Assembly (NCBI RefSeq): GCF_001467895.1
Contig: NZ_LNYO01000022.1
Location: forward strand, 44,511-108,510
Direction: 5' to 3'
From: Legionella nautarum
GTDB taxonomy: Bacteria; Pseudomonadota; Gammaproteobacteria; Legionellales; Legionellaceae
Length of the DNA: 64,000 nucleotides
Position numbers and translations under genes: made by a program. The notes under the pieces were generated by a model. It saw nothing but the letters and a program-made list of their open reading frames with translations. It was not told where the DNA came from and did no database searches. Every line of letters begins with the position of its first letter. Within the stretch, counting starts at the first letter, position 1. Shown one piece after another: positions 37,168 to 46,098 of the stretch.

Positions 37168-37752
37168 TCATTCCCCTCTCACCGCCCTAAACCAATTTAA
37201 AGCAACTAACGTTGCCCCATCCATGATTTTTAGCCCGTCCAATAATTGAAATACTTTTTTGCGAGGAATAATGTGAGTCATGATTTCCTCATCGTCTACA
37301 CCATGTAAGCCACTTTCTGGAACCCCGTCGACCTCTGCATAATAAATATAAGTTTTTTCAGTCATCAATCCAGGACTTTTATAGATACAAGCAATCAGTT
37401 TGACAGCATCAATGGTAAGGCCAGCTTCTTCAAAAACCTCTTTTTTGGCCGTTTCTTCAGGTTTTTTACCTTCATCGATTGTTCCTGATACACATTCGAG
37501 AATAAAAGGATCATCCTGACCGGCATTAAAAAAAACACCTGGCCGAAACTCCTGGCACATCACAAGGCTATCCACCATAGGCGCATAAATAAGGACTAAA
37601 ATAGAATCACGAGATTGGACCACCTCACGTTTCTTGGAAGGGAGGGAAGCTCTCTTAGTACTAAAACTTGGGATTTCTAATTCGAATTTATAAAGTTGTA
37701 AATAACCTTTATAAACAGTTTCTTTCCTAATCGTGTTTATTTTCTTTTTCAT
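37168..37752 (-). CDS. Nudix hydrolase, ADP-ribose pyrophosphatase type
   Basis: A 194-residue Nudix protein. The Nudix helix region GTIDEGKKPEETAKKEVFEEAGL keeps the metal-binding KEVFEEAG core, but the glutamate expected at position 7 is Lys and the arginine at the REUXEE start is Lys. The N-terminal region (YKGYLQLYKFELEIPS) fits the ADPR-pyrophosphatase class. It would cleave ADP-ribose or a similar nucleoside diphosphate sugar. The substitutions may change activity. Confidence 0.85.
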   Translation of the reverse strand: MKKKINTIRKETVYKGYLQLYKFELEIPSFSTKRASLPSKKREVVQSRDSILVLIYAPMVDSLVMCQEFRPGVFFNAGQDDPFILECVSGTIDEGKKPEETAKKEVFEEAGLTIDAVKLIACIYKSPGLMTEKTYIYYAEVDGVPESGLHGVDDEEIMTHIIPRKKVFQLLDGLKIMDGATLVALNWFRAVRGE

Positions 37753-38047
37753 CTTATTTAATGATTAAGGGGTTCTATTTTTATAGCTTAGCTAAGTTTA
37801 GGCAAAAAATCAGATTCGATTTTTAAATAAATAATTTACTCGATGCCATTGTAGTAAATTTAGACTGCAAATTTCTGCGGTAGACTTTATCCTTCTGTGC
37901 CCTACTTTCTACTAGCAATATGAAAGCGAAATTGCTTAAAATAGCCGATAATTCTGTTCATCGCTTCCCTCATGATTACTAGCAAAATTTGTATTAGTAT
38001 ATAGGGTTTGCTGGACACAAACGACATATTTTGCACAGAGGGATAAC

Positions 38048-38794
38048 ATGAATAAAAAGGGTTTTGTAATGGCTTTAAGCCTCTTCTCTTCAATCGCATT
38101 CGGAGGTACAGTCGGAGAGGCTAAGCCAGCACGCTCGTGGTCCCCAATTGTCGATTTAAGTGTTGGTCCCCACTGGACCCATAATGGCGAAACTCAAACC
38201 CTCTTACTTGCTCCTGAAATCGAAAAAACCTACACTGCACGTCGAGGAAACCATTCCATAGTAGAAGGTGAAATTTTCCTTGGAATACAGCGCCCCCTCT
38301 ATAATATCTTGCAAGCCCAATTTGGTATCGCTGCAGCTTTGGCAAGCTACACTAGACTCGAAGGACTCATTTGGGATGATGCTGATCCTGAATTTGCTAA
38401 CCATTTTTATCATTATCAATTAAGACACTCACAAGTCACTTTAAAAGCCAAAATACTGGCAGACATGCATTTATGGGTAACACCTTGGATTAGTGGATCA
38501 GCCGGTATTGGTTTCAACAATGCGAATGAATTTGCAAATTCTCCACTTATCACTGAAGCCTTGCCTAATAATAATTTTTACGCTTATTCAAAAAATTCAT
38601 TTACCTATTCTCTTGGGATAGGTATACAACGTCATGTGATGAACAACTGGCAAATCGGCATCGGCTATCAATTTGCTGATTGGGGTCAAAGCCAGTTAGG
38701 AACTGCCGTTGGACAATCGATAGGTAGTCGAGGGCCATCGCTTCGTCATCTTTATACCAATGGCATTATGTTTAATATGACTTATATTTCTTAG
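38048..38794 (+). CDS. Outer membrane beta-barrel protein
   Basis: A 248-residue secreted protein. Residues 1-19 are a signal peptide (GFVMALSLFSSIAFGG). The mature part alternates hydrophobic and aromatic residues across about 8 predicted strands, and ends with an aromatic/amphipathic terminal strand (GIMFNMTYIS), the type recognised by the BAM complex. It resembles small OmpA/W-type or Legionella surface barrel proteins, but no named family is certain. Confidence 0.7.
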   Translation: MNKKGFVMALSLFSSIAFGGTVGEAKPARSWSPIVDLSVGPHWTHNGETQTLLLAPEIEKTYTARRGNHSIVEGEIFLGIQRPLYNILQAQFGIAAALASYTRLEGLIWDDADPEFANHFYHYQLRHSQVTLKAKILADMHLWVTPWISGSAGIGFNNANEFANSPLITEALPNNNFYAYSKNSFTYSLGIGIQRHVMNNWQIGIGYQFADWGQSQLGTAVGQSIGSRGPSLRHLYTNGIMFNMTYIS

Positions 38795-39155
38795 TTTAGG
38801 GGGGAAAGCCTTCGAGACAGCGCTGCGCGCTTCCTCAGGCCGAACGGAATAATGCTGCCCCGTTCGCGCTCTGATGCATTCTCTGGTTTTTTTGTTAGAC
38901 CACGGCCCAACCTACAGTTCGTAAATGGATTGAGCTTATCCCGGAGATAGATGAGTCCAACCCGTAAATGGATTGAGGTTAACCCCGGAGATAGATGTTT
39001 AACCCGTAGATGGATTGAATTTAACCCCAGAGATAGATGTTTAACCCGTAGATGGATTGAATTTAACCCCGGAGATAGATGTTTAACCCGTTCGGGCTGA
39101 GGAGGTGCGAAGCACCGTCTCGAAGCCTTTTCTGAGCCATCCCCCTCATCACCAT
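38795..39155. repeat. Repeat patch: hairpins and 42-bp tandem units
   Basis: This 361-base stretch is noncoding. It contains two members of the dispersed hairpin family (38819-38831, AGCGC-TGC-GCGCT; 39104-39116, GGTGC-GAA-GCACC), four 42-bp tandem units (38917-39084), and a CCCAACCTACA at 38906-38916. A frame of 122 codons on the minus strand is only the translation of the tandem repeat. Confidence 0.75.
38917..39084. repeat. Four tandem 42-bp units
   Basis: Units begin at 38917, 38959, 39001 and 39043. Each is a variant of AACCCGTAGATGGATTGAAT followed by TTAACCCCGGAGATAGATG and a short tail. The last two units are nearly identical; the first two diverge more. The block runs into a hairpin copy (39104-39116). 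The units are not related by eye to the 46-bp units at 9.1 kb. Confidence 0.85.
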
Positions 39156-39800
39156 TCAATTATGTAATTTTGTGCCATAAAGACGATCACCCGCATCCCC
39201 CAAACCAGGTATGATGTAACCTTTATCATTGATCTTCTCATCGACAGCCGCAGTATAGACAATCACGTCCGGATGTTCCTCATGAAAAGCTATCAAGCCT
39301 TCGGGAGCTGCCAAAAGACAGAGAAATTTGATTGATTTTGGATTAGTCTCTTTCACTTCTTTTACTGCAGCAATGGCACTGTTACCCGTTGCTAACATGG
39401 GGTCGACAACGATCACATCGCGATCTTCCATATTTTCAGGTAATTTTGAATAGTATTCGATAGACCCTAAGGTTTTAGGATCACGGTATAAACCAATATG
39501 CCCTACTCGCGCTGAGGGGATTAGTTGCAACATACCATCTAAAATACCGTTGCCAGCTCTCAGAATAGAGACAAAAACCAGTTTTTTTCCTTTTAAAACA
39601 GGTGCTTGCATGCTAATTAAAGGGGTCTCGATTTCTTCATATTTGATTTCAAGATCACGCGTAATCTCATAAGCCAATAACATGCTTATTTCATGAACAA
39701 GAGTACGGAATTTTACGGTGCTTGTTTCTTTTTTCCTTAATATGGTTAGCTTATGTTGAACAAGCGGGTGTTTAATTTCAATAACTTGCTTCTCATTCAT
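39156..39800 (-). CDS. upp: Uracil phosphoribosyltransferase
   Basis: A 214-residue enzyme from ATG 39800 (AAGGAATCAAG upstream), rather than the longer frame to 40001. It converts uracil and PRPP to UMP. The PRPP loop [15 protein letters not shown] near 130-144 and the uracil-binding end [17 protein letters not shown] are clear. It is the third gene of the URC operon: URC1-like and URC4-like genes precede it on the same strand, 76 bases away, which in fungi and some bacteria signals the URC pyrimidine degradation pathway. Confidence 0.95.
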   Translation of the reverse strand: MNEKQVIEIKHPLVQHKLTILRKKETSTVKFRTLVHEISMLLAYEITRDLEIKYEEIETPLISMQAPVLKGKKLVFVSILRAGNGILDGMLQLIPSARVGHIGLYRDPKTLGSIEYYSKLPENMEDRDVIVVDPMLATGNSAIAAVKEVKETNPKSIKFLCLLAAPEGLIAFHEEHPDVIVYTAAVDEKINDKGYIIPGLGDAGDRLYGTKLHN

Positions 39801-39876
39801 CTTGATTCCTTGATAAAGCTTAGAGTTTAGTCTTGAATTAGTGTTAGGCCAAGAACCAACACTTTCAATCCCATTT

Positions 39877-41097
39877 TTAAAAAACAGTACCATCGCTAAT
39901 GATTTGAATTGGTGGACTGCCATCTTTGCGTTTTTGTTTGGCAATCCGACGCCCTGCCTCCCAGGTTCCGCCTTGCAAAATTTTAGCAAGAGGTAGATCA
40001 ACAGCGGTCATTTGCAAGCGCCGACGAATCGCCTCAGCCAACTCATCAAGCAGAGCTACAGTTAGTGCACGCCATTCGACAATCATTTCCGAATCCGGTG
40101 CTTGTAACTGGTGAAAAATTTGTTCATCTTTCGCCTGGAGGACGCCCAAATCAATCAGTAGGCCACCGTTGCGATATTCTGGTAATCCGGTTAAATCGTC
40201 TAGATCCATTACTTTTATACCCAATTGCTCTAAAGGCTCAATCAAAGAATAGGTTAACCACTGAGATAACTTATGAAAAGGAACAAATTCAGACCCCTCT
40301 TGCTCCGTTTTAAGCCCAGGATGAATCCAAACGTCGCCTAAGGGAACCTTGTTATAACGCAGTCGTTCAGGCCATATTTCAGTAAAAGCATGAAGTACCG
40401 CTTGGAAAATTTGCGCCGCAGCAATACAGTGATTTTTTTGCAGGCTCGTTATATACGAATAAAAGTTTCCTAAACGTTGCTCATCATCAAAATACTGGGG
40501 GGATTTTTGCACTATCGCACCAAGACGATTTAATAAAGCAACACGTCCCTCGACGCCTTCAAGCGTATTTTTTACATTGACTTGAAACCCTTTTTTCAGC
40601 TCTTCCTGATTAAAAGCCAGTAGCTTTATGCCATCGACACGCAAGGGTTGCTGCGGTTTTGCACTAAAAATGCCGCTGAGATAAAGGTTTAGACTAGCGA
40701 TAGCCAAACCTTCAGAGCGGCTATAATCCTGTCCAGTACTTAATTCTTGATAATGCCAATTTTTACCTGCACCAGCATCTAGCAGAACACTAATGATGAC
40801 CAGCTCATAAAGAATTTTTCCCTGCTCTTCTGCTGTTAGCCGAGTGAGTTGCTTGCTTATTTTTTGAATGCGATCAATCCCGCCGACTTCAAAATGACGC
40901 CAGCGACTATGGTAAGGAATCGTTAATCTGGGGTATTGGTCATTCATCACGTCTAAAACATAATCGACCGCAACAGGCATTTTCTCATCAACAACTAAAA
41001 AATGCTTCAGCTTATTCTCGCGTGCTAAATTGAGAAGGCGTTTCGCTTGCTGGCGAATCGTTTGTAAATTTTGCAATGATTGTAATACGTTATTCAT
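39877..41097 (-). CDS. URC4/urg3 family protein (DUF1688)
   Basis: A 406-residue protein starting at ATG 41097, overlapping the URC1-like stop by 8 bases (ATGAATAA). It matches the DUF1688/URC4 family by pattern: [13 protein letters not shown] near 62-74 and conserved [20 protein letters not shown] near 140. The family is essential for the URC uracil degradation route described in yeasts; its reaction is not known. Its neighbours, URC1 and upp, are the other two conserved genes of that pathway. Confidence 0.85.
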   Translation of the reverse strand: MNNVLQSLQNLQTIRQQAKRLLNLARENKLKHFLVVDEKMPVAVDYVLDVMNDQYPRLTIPYHSRWRHFEVGGIDRIQKISKQLTRLTAEEQGKILYELVIISVLLDAGAGKNWHYQELSTGQDYSRSEGLAIASLNLYLSGIFSAKPQQPLRVDGIKLLAFNQEELKKGFQVNVKNTLEGVEGRVALLNRLGAIVQKSPQYFDDEQRLGNFYSYITSLQKNHCIAAAQIFQAVLHAFTEIWPERLRYNKVPLGDVWIHPGLKTEQEGSEFVPFHKLSQWLTYSLIEPLEQLGIKVMDLDDLTGLPEYRNGGLLIDLGVLQAKDEQIFHQLQAPDSEMIVEWRALTVALLDELAEAIRRRLQMTAVDLPLAKILQGGTWEAGRRIAKQKRKDGSPPIQIISDGTVF

Positions 41098-42364
41098 TAA
41101 GCCCACGTCCTTTGGGAACGGCTAATTCATTAATATCAATTAATCGATCGGGTGAATAATATCCTGCAGCTCGTTTTGCATCCATCTCCACTTGCGCATC
41201 AGGGGGAATCAGTTCGTCAGGAATTTTAACCCGTTCAATGATTTGAATGCCGGCCTTCGATAAAGCCTCAAATTTCATATTAGACATAGAAACAAAACGA
41301 TGGATTTTTTTAATACCCAACCATTGCAAAACATCAGTACTTAATTCCTGAAAACGCAGGTCTTGAATACCGGCAACACATTCTGTACGTTCAAAATATT
41401 TCGCGGCTGTATCACCACCTGCTTGTCTTTTACGGGCATTGTAAACAAGAAACTTGGTCACCTCACCTAGAGCTCGACCTTCTTTGCGATTATAAACAAT
41501 CAAACCCGCTCCCCCTCGTTGCGCCGATTCCACACCTAATTCAATACCATGAACAAGATAGGGTCGACAAGTGCAAATATCTGAGCCAAACACATCTGAA
41601 CCATTACATTCATCATGAATTCGACAAGATAATTCAATTTTGGAATCATGAATCGTGGTCACATCACCAAAGAAGTAGGCGGTTAAGCCACCGATAGGAG
41701 GTAGAAAAACGTTTAGATCAGATCTCGTCACTAATTCTGGAAACATACCAGCTGTATGCTGAAAAAGAATCCGTCTTAGTTCAGTTTCTGAAATTTGAAA
41801 CCGCTCGGCGATACCAGGCAAATACCAAACCGGATCAATGGCCGCCTTCGTCACCAGAACATCCCCAGATTGCATTAAAATTTTACCATCTGGTTTGAGC
41901 CTTCCTTGATGAATGGCAATTTGCAGCTCAGGCACATTGATGTGCGCCCTGGTCACAGCAATAGTAGGTCTGATGTCATAACCTGCCGCGATTTCTTCTG
42001 CAAACACTTCTGCAACCCTATGCCCCCAAGGATCGATTGACACAATTTTACTTGGGTCAAACCACTGCTCATGAGGGCCAATAGTGACCGGCGGTGTTGT
42101 ATCGGTTAAATCAGGCTTATGCTCGGGATCAAGGACGCCGGCAGCAACGGCCAATGCGCGATAAACAGAGTAGGAACCCGCATGCGTACCAATCGCATTG
42201 CGATTTTTAAGATTGGTAAGCGAGGCAATAATAGGCCCACGCTCTTTTGGATCCCTTGCACCCCATTCAATCGGTAAGGGCACTGAGCGGTGTCCAGAGG
42301 GATGAGAAGTTAATACAATATGTCCCTTTGATTTATTTTTTGAATTATTACTTGTCGTTGCCAT
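41090..42364 (-). CDS. URC1-like GTP cyclohydrolase II family protein
   Basis: A 424-residue protein whose C-terminal half is RibA-like: zinc ligands in RIHDECNGSDVFGSDICTC (Cys-x10-Cys-x-Cys), and VYNRKEGRALGEVTKF replaces the REGRGIGL-type phosphate-binding region. The N-terminal ~200 residues (NRNAIGTHAGSYSVYRALAVA) match URC1 rather than RibA. In yeasts URC1 acts in uracil degradation, with UPRT and URC4. No ribB domain is present and no other riboflavin gene is near, supporting the catabolic role over flavin synthesis. Confidence 0.88.
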   Translation of the reverse strand: MATTSNNSKNKSKGHIVLTSHPSGHRSVPLPIEWGARDPKERGPIIASLTNLKNRNAIGTHAGSYSVYRALAVAAGVLDPEHKPDLTDTTPPVTIGPHEQWFDPSKIVSIDPWGHRVAEVFAEEIAAGYDIRPTIAVTRAHINVPELQIAIHQGRLKPDGKILMQSGDVLVTKAAIDPVWYLPGIAERFQISETELRRILFQHTAGMFPELVTRSDLNVFLPPIGGLTAYFFGDVTTIHDSKIELSCRIHDECNGSDVFGSDICTCRPYLVHGIELGVESAQRGGAGLIVYNRKEGRALGEVTKFLVYNARKRQAGGDTAAKYFERTECVAGIQDLRFQELSTDVLQWLGIKKIHRFVSMSNMKFEALSKAGIQIIERVKIPDELIPPDAQVEMDAKRAAGYYSPDRLIDINELAVPKGRGLNE

Positions 42365-42859
42365 TGCAAATTCCTTCCATTAAGGAAAACTGAATATCCT
42401 CTAATTTTAGTTCATGGGCTAGCACATACTTAAATTATTGCTTGCATAAATCATGACAACCTAGAGGTGAAGTAGCCCGATTACATTTTCAAGAGTTACC
42501 TAGGCAGCAGAACTCCGCAGATTGGTTAAAGTGTAATTTTGCTGTATTCCCAAGAATTTTGATCTTCGTTGCTCGAAATGAGAAAGATCGAATTGTTGGT
42601 TATATTCAATGGTTATAGAAAAGTGGTTTCCGCAAGGAATCTGTCATTGAATTAGAACAAATAGCAGTGCTTCAAAATCAATAAGGCAAAGGTGTTGGAA
42701 CACAGTTAATTCAAGAAAACTATCTTAGTGATAGTCCTTCAATATTGAAAGCTGTTCTAGTATCAACTCGAACGGATAATGCAGCTCAAATATTCTATAA
42801 AAAAGTATTAGGTTCTGAAGAGGCCGCGCTTATCAAAGACTTATATCGTAGATGGGGTA
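42365..42859. other. Region between URC1-like gene and permease: mostly GNAT pseudogene
   Basis: The sequence 42365-42460 holds the URC1 promoter region. From about 42457 a degraded GNAT acetyltransferase reads rightwards to 42876 (separate entry). Its 3' end overlaps the opposite-strand permease gene by about 17 bases. Confidence 0.7.
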
Positions 42860-42876
42860 TTACTTCATTTTTTTAA
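42457..42876 (+). pseudogene. Degraded GNAT acetyltransferase
   Basis: Reading in frame from 42457, a GNAT-like chain is interrupted by TAG at 42616-42618 and TAA at 42682-42684. Before and after the stops the text is recognisable: FVARNEKDRIVGYIQWL then SVIELEQIAVLQNQ, stop, GKGVGTQLI. The Q-x-x-G-K-G acetyl-CoA motif A is broken exactly at the expected Gln (CAA to TAA). The N-terminus is also lost. Ends with TDNAAQIFYKKVLGS, a typical GNAT C-terminus. No function is likely. Confidence 0.8.
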
Positions 42877-43981
42877 GCATTTTAAAACCACTTGTTTTCC
42901 AAAACCAATATAAGAAAATAATTGCAACCACTGCAAATAGAATGTTAAGTACGGTTGTATAATTGAATTTGATTGACATTTCTACAATTTCAGCGCTTCT
43001 CTGTTTAGGAATTAAATGAAATAACTGAAAGGAAAACTCTATAATTAACGATGCTAAAACCATCGCTGTATAAAAAATAACAAATATAATTGACATCATT
43101 TTGAAGCCGTAATATTTCCAATAAATATGCAAAATCGGGATAATTAGGAGATCAGCATAAATAAATGAAACAACTCCGCCGAAACTGATTCCACCATTCC
43201 AAAGAACAGCCGCAAGTGGAACGTTTCCTACTGAGCAAACGAAAGAAAAAATTGACACAAAAGGGCCTATTAAAGGACTCCAAAATTTTGTCAATAGGGG
43301 ATGGGACTGAAGAAAAAAGGAATGCCAAAAATCTTTCGGTATCCATGCAGCTAAAGCGCCAGCAATAATTAAACCAAAAACTATATCTTTCCATATAGCA
43401 GCCCAATCCATAATAAAATAATGACTTATCGCTGTAATCCCTTTTTTGGAAAAAAGTTTTTGCAAAAAACTTCCTTCCTTAAGTGACATATCCATATGCG
43501 CATGAGCTTCCATTTTGCCGACTATATTGCTCTTTGCATTTTCCTTCGCTTCCTGTATAAACTTTTGAGGTATACAAAGATAAAAGATAAGAGCCATAAT
43601 ACCTACTACGAGTAGCCCACCAATTAATTCAGCAAGCATAAATTGCCATCCTAAAAGAAGGATCATGAGAATACTTAATTCAGCTACAAGATTAGTTGAT
43701 GCAATTTGAAATCCCATTGCAGAAATAAAATTCGCGCCTTTACGGATAAGTGATCGAGTCAGGGCAATTGCTGCATAAGAGCATGATGAAGAGGCAGCTC
43801 CTAATCCACAAGCAATGCCTAAAGATTTAGGCGAAGAATCAGGGAGCAAGTCGCCCATTTTTCCTTTAGGCACAAAAGCTTGTACTATAGCTGATAAACT
43901 AAAACCCAGGACTAGAGCCCAAAATATCTCCCATGACATCAAAAATGACATTTCAAGTGCATGATAAATAGCCATGAACAT
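42860..43981 (-). CDS. YraQ-family (DUF318) permease
   Basis: A 373-residue protein with about 8 transmembrane segments. The repeat signature of the family shows as GLGAASSSCSYAAIALTRSLI (about 55-75) and CSVGNVPLAAVLWNGG (about 240-255), two similar half motifs with cysteines. A His-rich EAHAHMDMS sequence lies in the cytosolic loop near residue 158. The family is a putative permease (sometimes linked to arsenic or other metal/organics export); substrate unknown. It is followed downstream by the GNAT pseudogene on the other strand. Confidence 0.8.
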   Translation of the reverse strand: MFMAIYHALEMSFLMSWEIFWALVLGFSLSAIVQAFVPKGKMGDLLPDSSPKSLGIACGLGAASSSCSYAAIALTRSLIRKGANFISAMGFQIASTNLVAELSILMILLLGWQFMLAELIGGLLVVGIMALIFYLCIPQKFIQEAKENAKSNIVGKMEAHAHMDMSLKEGSFLQKLFSKKGITAISHYFIMDWAAIWKDIVFGLIIAGALAAWIPKDFWHSFFLQSHPLLTKFWSPLIGPFVSIFSFVCSVGNVPLAAVLWNGGISFGGVVSFIYADLLIIPILHIYWKYYGFKMMSIIFVIFYTAMVLASLIIEFSFQLFHLIPKQRSAEIVEMSIKFNYTTVLNILFAVVAIIFLYWFWKTSGFKMLKKMK

Positions 43982-44183
43982 TATTTTCTTCCATGAATAT
44001 ATTTATAACCATCTTAGATGGCATTTTCTAAATTGTCATTAAAATGCCGCGGCTACCAATTCCTGTCGATGGTTGCAACACGTGAAACTAAGCATACTAT
44101 TTCAATTAAGCAGCCTACTCTGTTTAAAATAATCATTAATTTTGCAGATTTAGAGCACCATTTCTGTAGTTAACAGTATCTAA

Positions 44184-44220
44184 AATTTTACAGGCAGCAA
44201 CATAGTGTGCCTGTAAAATT
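44184..44220. terminator. Hairpin terminator after the 513-residue orphan
   Basis: AATTTTACAGGCA (44184-44196) and its exact reverse complement (44208-44220) form a 13-bp stem with an 11-base loop, 16 bases after the orphan gene's stop (44236, read leftward). Followed by T/A-rich sequence on both sides. Likely terminates the orphan's transcript. Confidence 0.7.
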
Positions 44221-44235
44221 TAGTTTTTAAAGTCA

Positions 44236-45777
44236 TTAATGACGATTATTCACAACGACTTCCTTGGTTTCGTTGGACTTAAACTTTTTAAGTAAATTAT
44301 TTGCAACTAAATTATCATGGTCAGACCTTACGTATTTTCCATTGACATGATGAAAACCTGACACAACAATCTTTCCTGCTTTCATCAATCTGGCCAATTC
44401 CTGCGCACGGAACCTTCGTGTATCGTCAAGCTCAAAAATCACGAAACGGCGTAAATGTCGGCAATATTCAGCTGAACGCATACGTGCCATCATCGAGGTA
44501 ATAATAACCTGGGCAAATAGAACCATATTACCCTCCACTACTAAAGCTGAATCTGGTGTACCATCAACGGTTAACTCTCCGGCAGGCGTTACATCATCAA
44601 GAGAATCAGCAAGCAAACTAAGTTGAGCGCCTAGCCCTGTACCTAAGCTTTCTCGGAGAATATTTGGCGCATTATCTAGCTCCGCCCCTGCGTTCCATAC
44701 TTTCTGCACTAATGAGATCCACAGAAAAATACCGAGAGCAGTTAAGCTTCCCACTCCAGTGAAAAGGAGTGCTGAGGCCCCAACTGTTATTACCCACCTC
44801 AGTGCTCCATAGAAGATCTCATCGCTGTCATCAACATCTACAAAAATCCCAGATGTATCCATCGTCATACCAGTAGTACCACGGACTAGCTGTGGGATAG
44901 CCACACCATTGAAGTCGATATCAACATCGGGGGCTACGTCAATAACCGGCGTATCAATCTCCCGAACCACATGTCCTATTATTTGAATACCATTATCAGC
45001 CATCGACATTGCTAAAGATTTCACCTTAGCACTGTCAATTACTTGACCAATTTTAGAGGCAGCACCCCGCTCTAAAACCATATCCAGGAAATTCCTGTTA
45101 TACGCAATAGCCAAGCCGGTTCGAGGTGCAACATAACTTTCTGTTATTATCAAGGTTGGGTCTACTCCTGGTGGGCTGGCTGAGATTGCGAAGGCATCAA
45201 CACTGTCAGTTCCCGCCGGTGTTAAGGTAAGTGCAACATTCCATTCAGAATCATCAGGTCTGGTATCGGAATCGATGAACCTTGTGGTATTCAGACCTTG
45301 GACGAGGCTCTTGGGCAAAGGGAGGTGTGTATTTGAAAATACATCCTGAATTGCGGCGCTATTCATAAAATTATCAAGATCAGTCGCGATTTCTGCAGGT
45401 GAAGGTGTTCCGTCAACTCCATCATATCGAAAGCCGATCTCCACAACTGGATCAGCAGCCACCAAAATGACCGTTAACTTTACTGCTGCATCAAGAGGAA
45501 TAGTCAAGGGAGTTGCATTTGGGTCGGATGCCGGTCGTATTTCAATCGTTCCCAAAATATGTAATATACTTCGAGGCGAATCCGATCCTTGAGTTATCAT
45601 TTCAAACTCAAAAGGATCGAACAAAACAATAACATGAGAAGGCTGTCCCCCGAGATCTCGATCAAATTCCAAACGACTTGGAAGTCGACCAATCCGGGTT
45701 AATTCGCGAAGAAAATCGGTGATTACACTAAAAGCAACCCCCACCCCTGCATCTGCGTTTCCTAAATTAACATTCAT
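44236..45777 (-). CDS. Acidic orphan protein with one central hydrophobic segment
   Basis: A 513-residue protein I do not recognise. It is rich in Asp, Val, Ala and Thr and poor in Lys and Ile compared with its neighbours, and a sampled 60-base line at 45421 is 47% GC against 37% for one in the adjacent permease (43681). Residues 330-365 (VITVGASALLFTGVGSLTAL and on) are strongly hydrophobic, possibly one or two membrane helices. The N-terminal part is rich in predicted beta strands (LEFDRDLGGQPSHVIVLFD, LTVILVAADPVVEIGF), vaguely like a beta-rich lipid-binding fold. The ribosome binding site AAGGAG precedes ATG 45777. Possibly horizontally acquired; a group II intron relic lies 190 bases away. 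Confidence 0.6.
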   Translation of the reverse strand: MNVNLGNADAGVGVAFSVITDFLRELTRIGRLPSRLEFDRDLGGQPSHVIVLFDPFEFEMITQGSDSPRSILHILGTIEIRPASDPNATPLTIPLDAAVKLTVILVAADPVVEIGFRYDGVDGTPSPAEIATDLDNFMNSAAIQDVFSNTHLPLPKSLVQGLNTTRFIDSDTRPDDSEWNVALTLTPAGTDSVDAFAISASPPGVDPTLIITESYVAPRTGLAIAYNRNFLDMVLERGAASKIGQVIDSAKVKSLAMSMADNGIQIIGHVVREIDTPVIDVAPDVDIDFNGVAIPQLVRGTTGMTMDTSGIFVDVDDSDEIFYGALRWVITVGASALLFTGVGSLTALGIFLWISLVQKVWNAGAELDNAPNILRESLGTGLGAQLSLLADSLDDVTPAGELTVDGTPDSALVVEGNMVLFAQVIITSMMARMRSAEYCRHLRRFVIFELDDTRRFRAQELARLMKAGKIVVSGFHHVNGKYVRSDHDNLVANNLLKKFKSNETKEVVVNNRH

Positions 45778-46098
45778 AACAAATCTCCTTATTTGAAATG
45801 TTTATCAGGACGCCTAGCATTCATTTGCTGAGGTTATAGTTAATTATTGGTCCTTATTAATTTTAGCTCAAAAAATGAACTTACCGGGTAATTTAGTTAT
45901 CGAAAATAAACCCTGTTTTTTTTGATTAGCTATCTATAAAGATGGTAAATTTTCATTTTAAAATTCTGTAGTTACAATATGGACCTCCGGGGTGGGTAGA
46001 ACGGCCAGATCACTCCGACCGAACCCTCCTCAGAACCGGACATGCAGAGCTACCGCATCCGGCTCCCTATAGACCAGTGTCCCCACACATATACTGTA
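45778..46098. other. Intergenic region with group II intron remnant
   Basis: The right part (45975-46070) is the 3' end of a group II intron on the minus strand (separate entry). The rest (45778-45970) holds the promoter of the acidic orphan gene and AT-rich sequence without recognisable coding content. Confidence 0.7.
45975..46070 (-). mobile_element. Group II intron remnant (domains V and VI)
   Basis: On the minus strand, 46065 down to 46033 reads as domain V: it begins GAGCCGGATGCGGTAG and ends CATGTCCGGTTC, with outer arms GAGCCGGA and TCCGGTTC pairing, a 33-base catalytic hairpin of bacterial group II introns. It continues into a domain VI-like stem ending near 45981. The reverse transcriptase/maturase gene and domains I-IV are missing, because the GT39 glycosyltransferase gene lies immediately upstream in that strand. 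It is therefore a 3' fragment unable to splice on its own. Confidence 0.7.

Noticed and set aside
38791..39159. A 122-codon frame on the minus strand across the repeats
   Set aside because: It is the translation of the 42-bp tandem repeat; period is a multiple of three, so the frame stays open by arithmetic and gives an obvious amino acid repeat.
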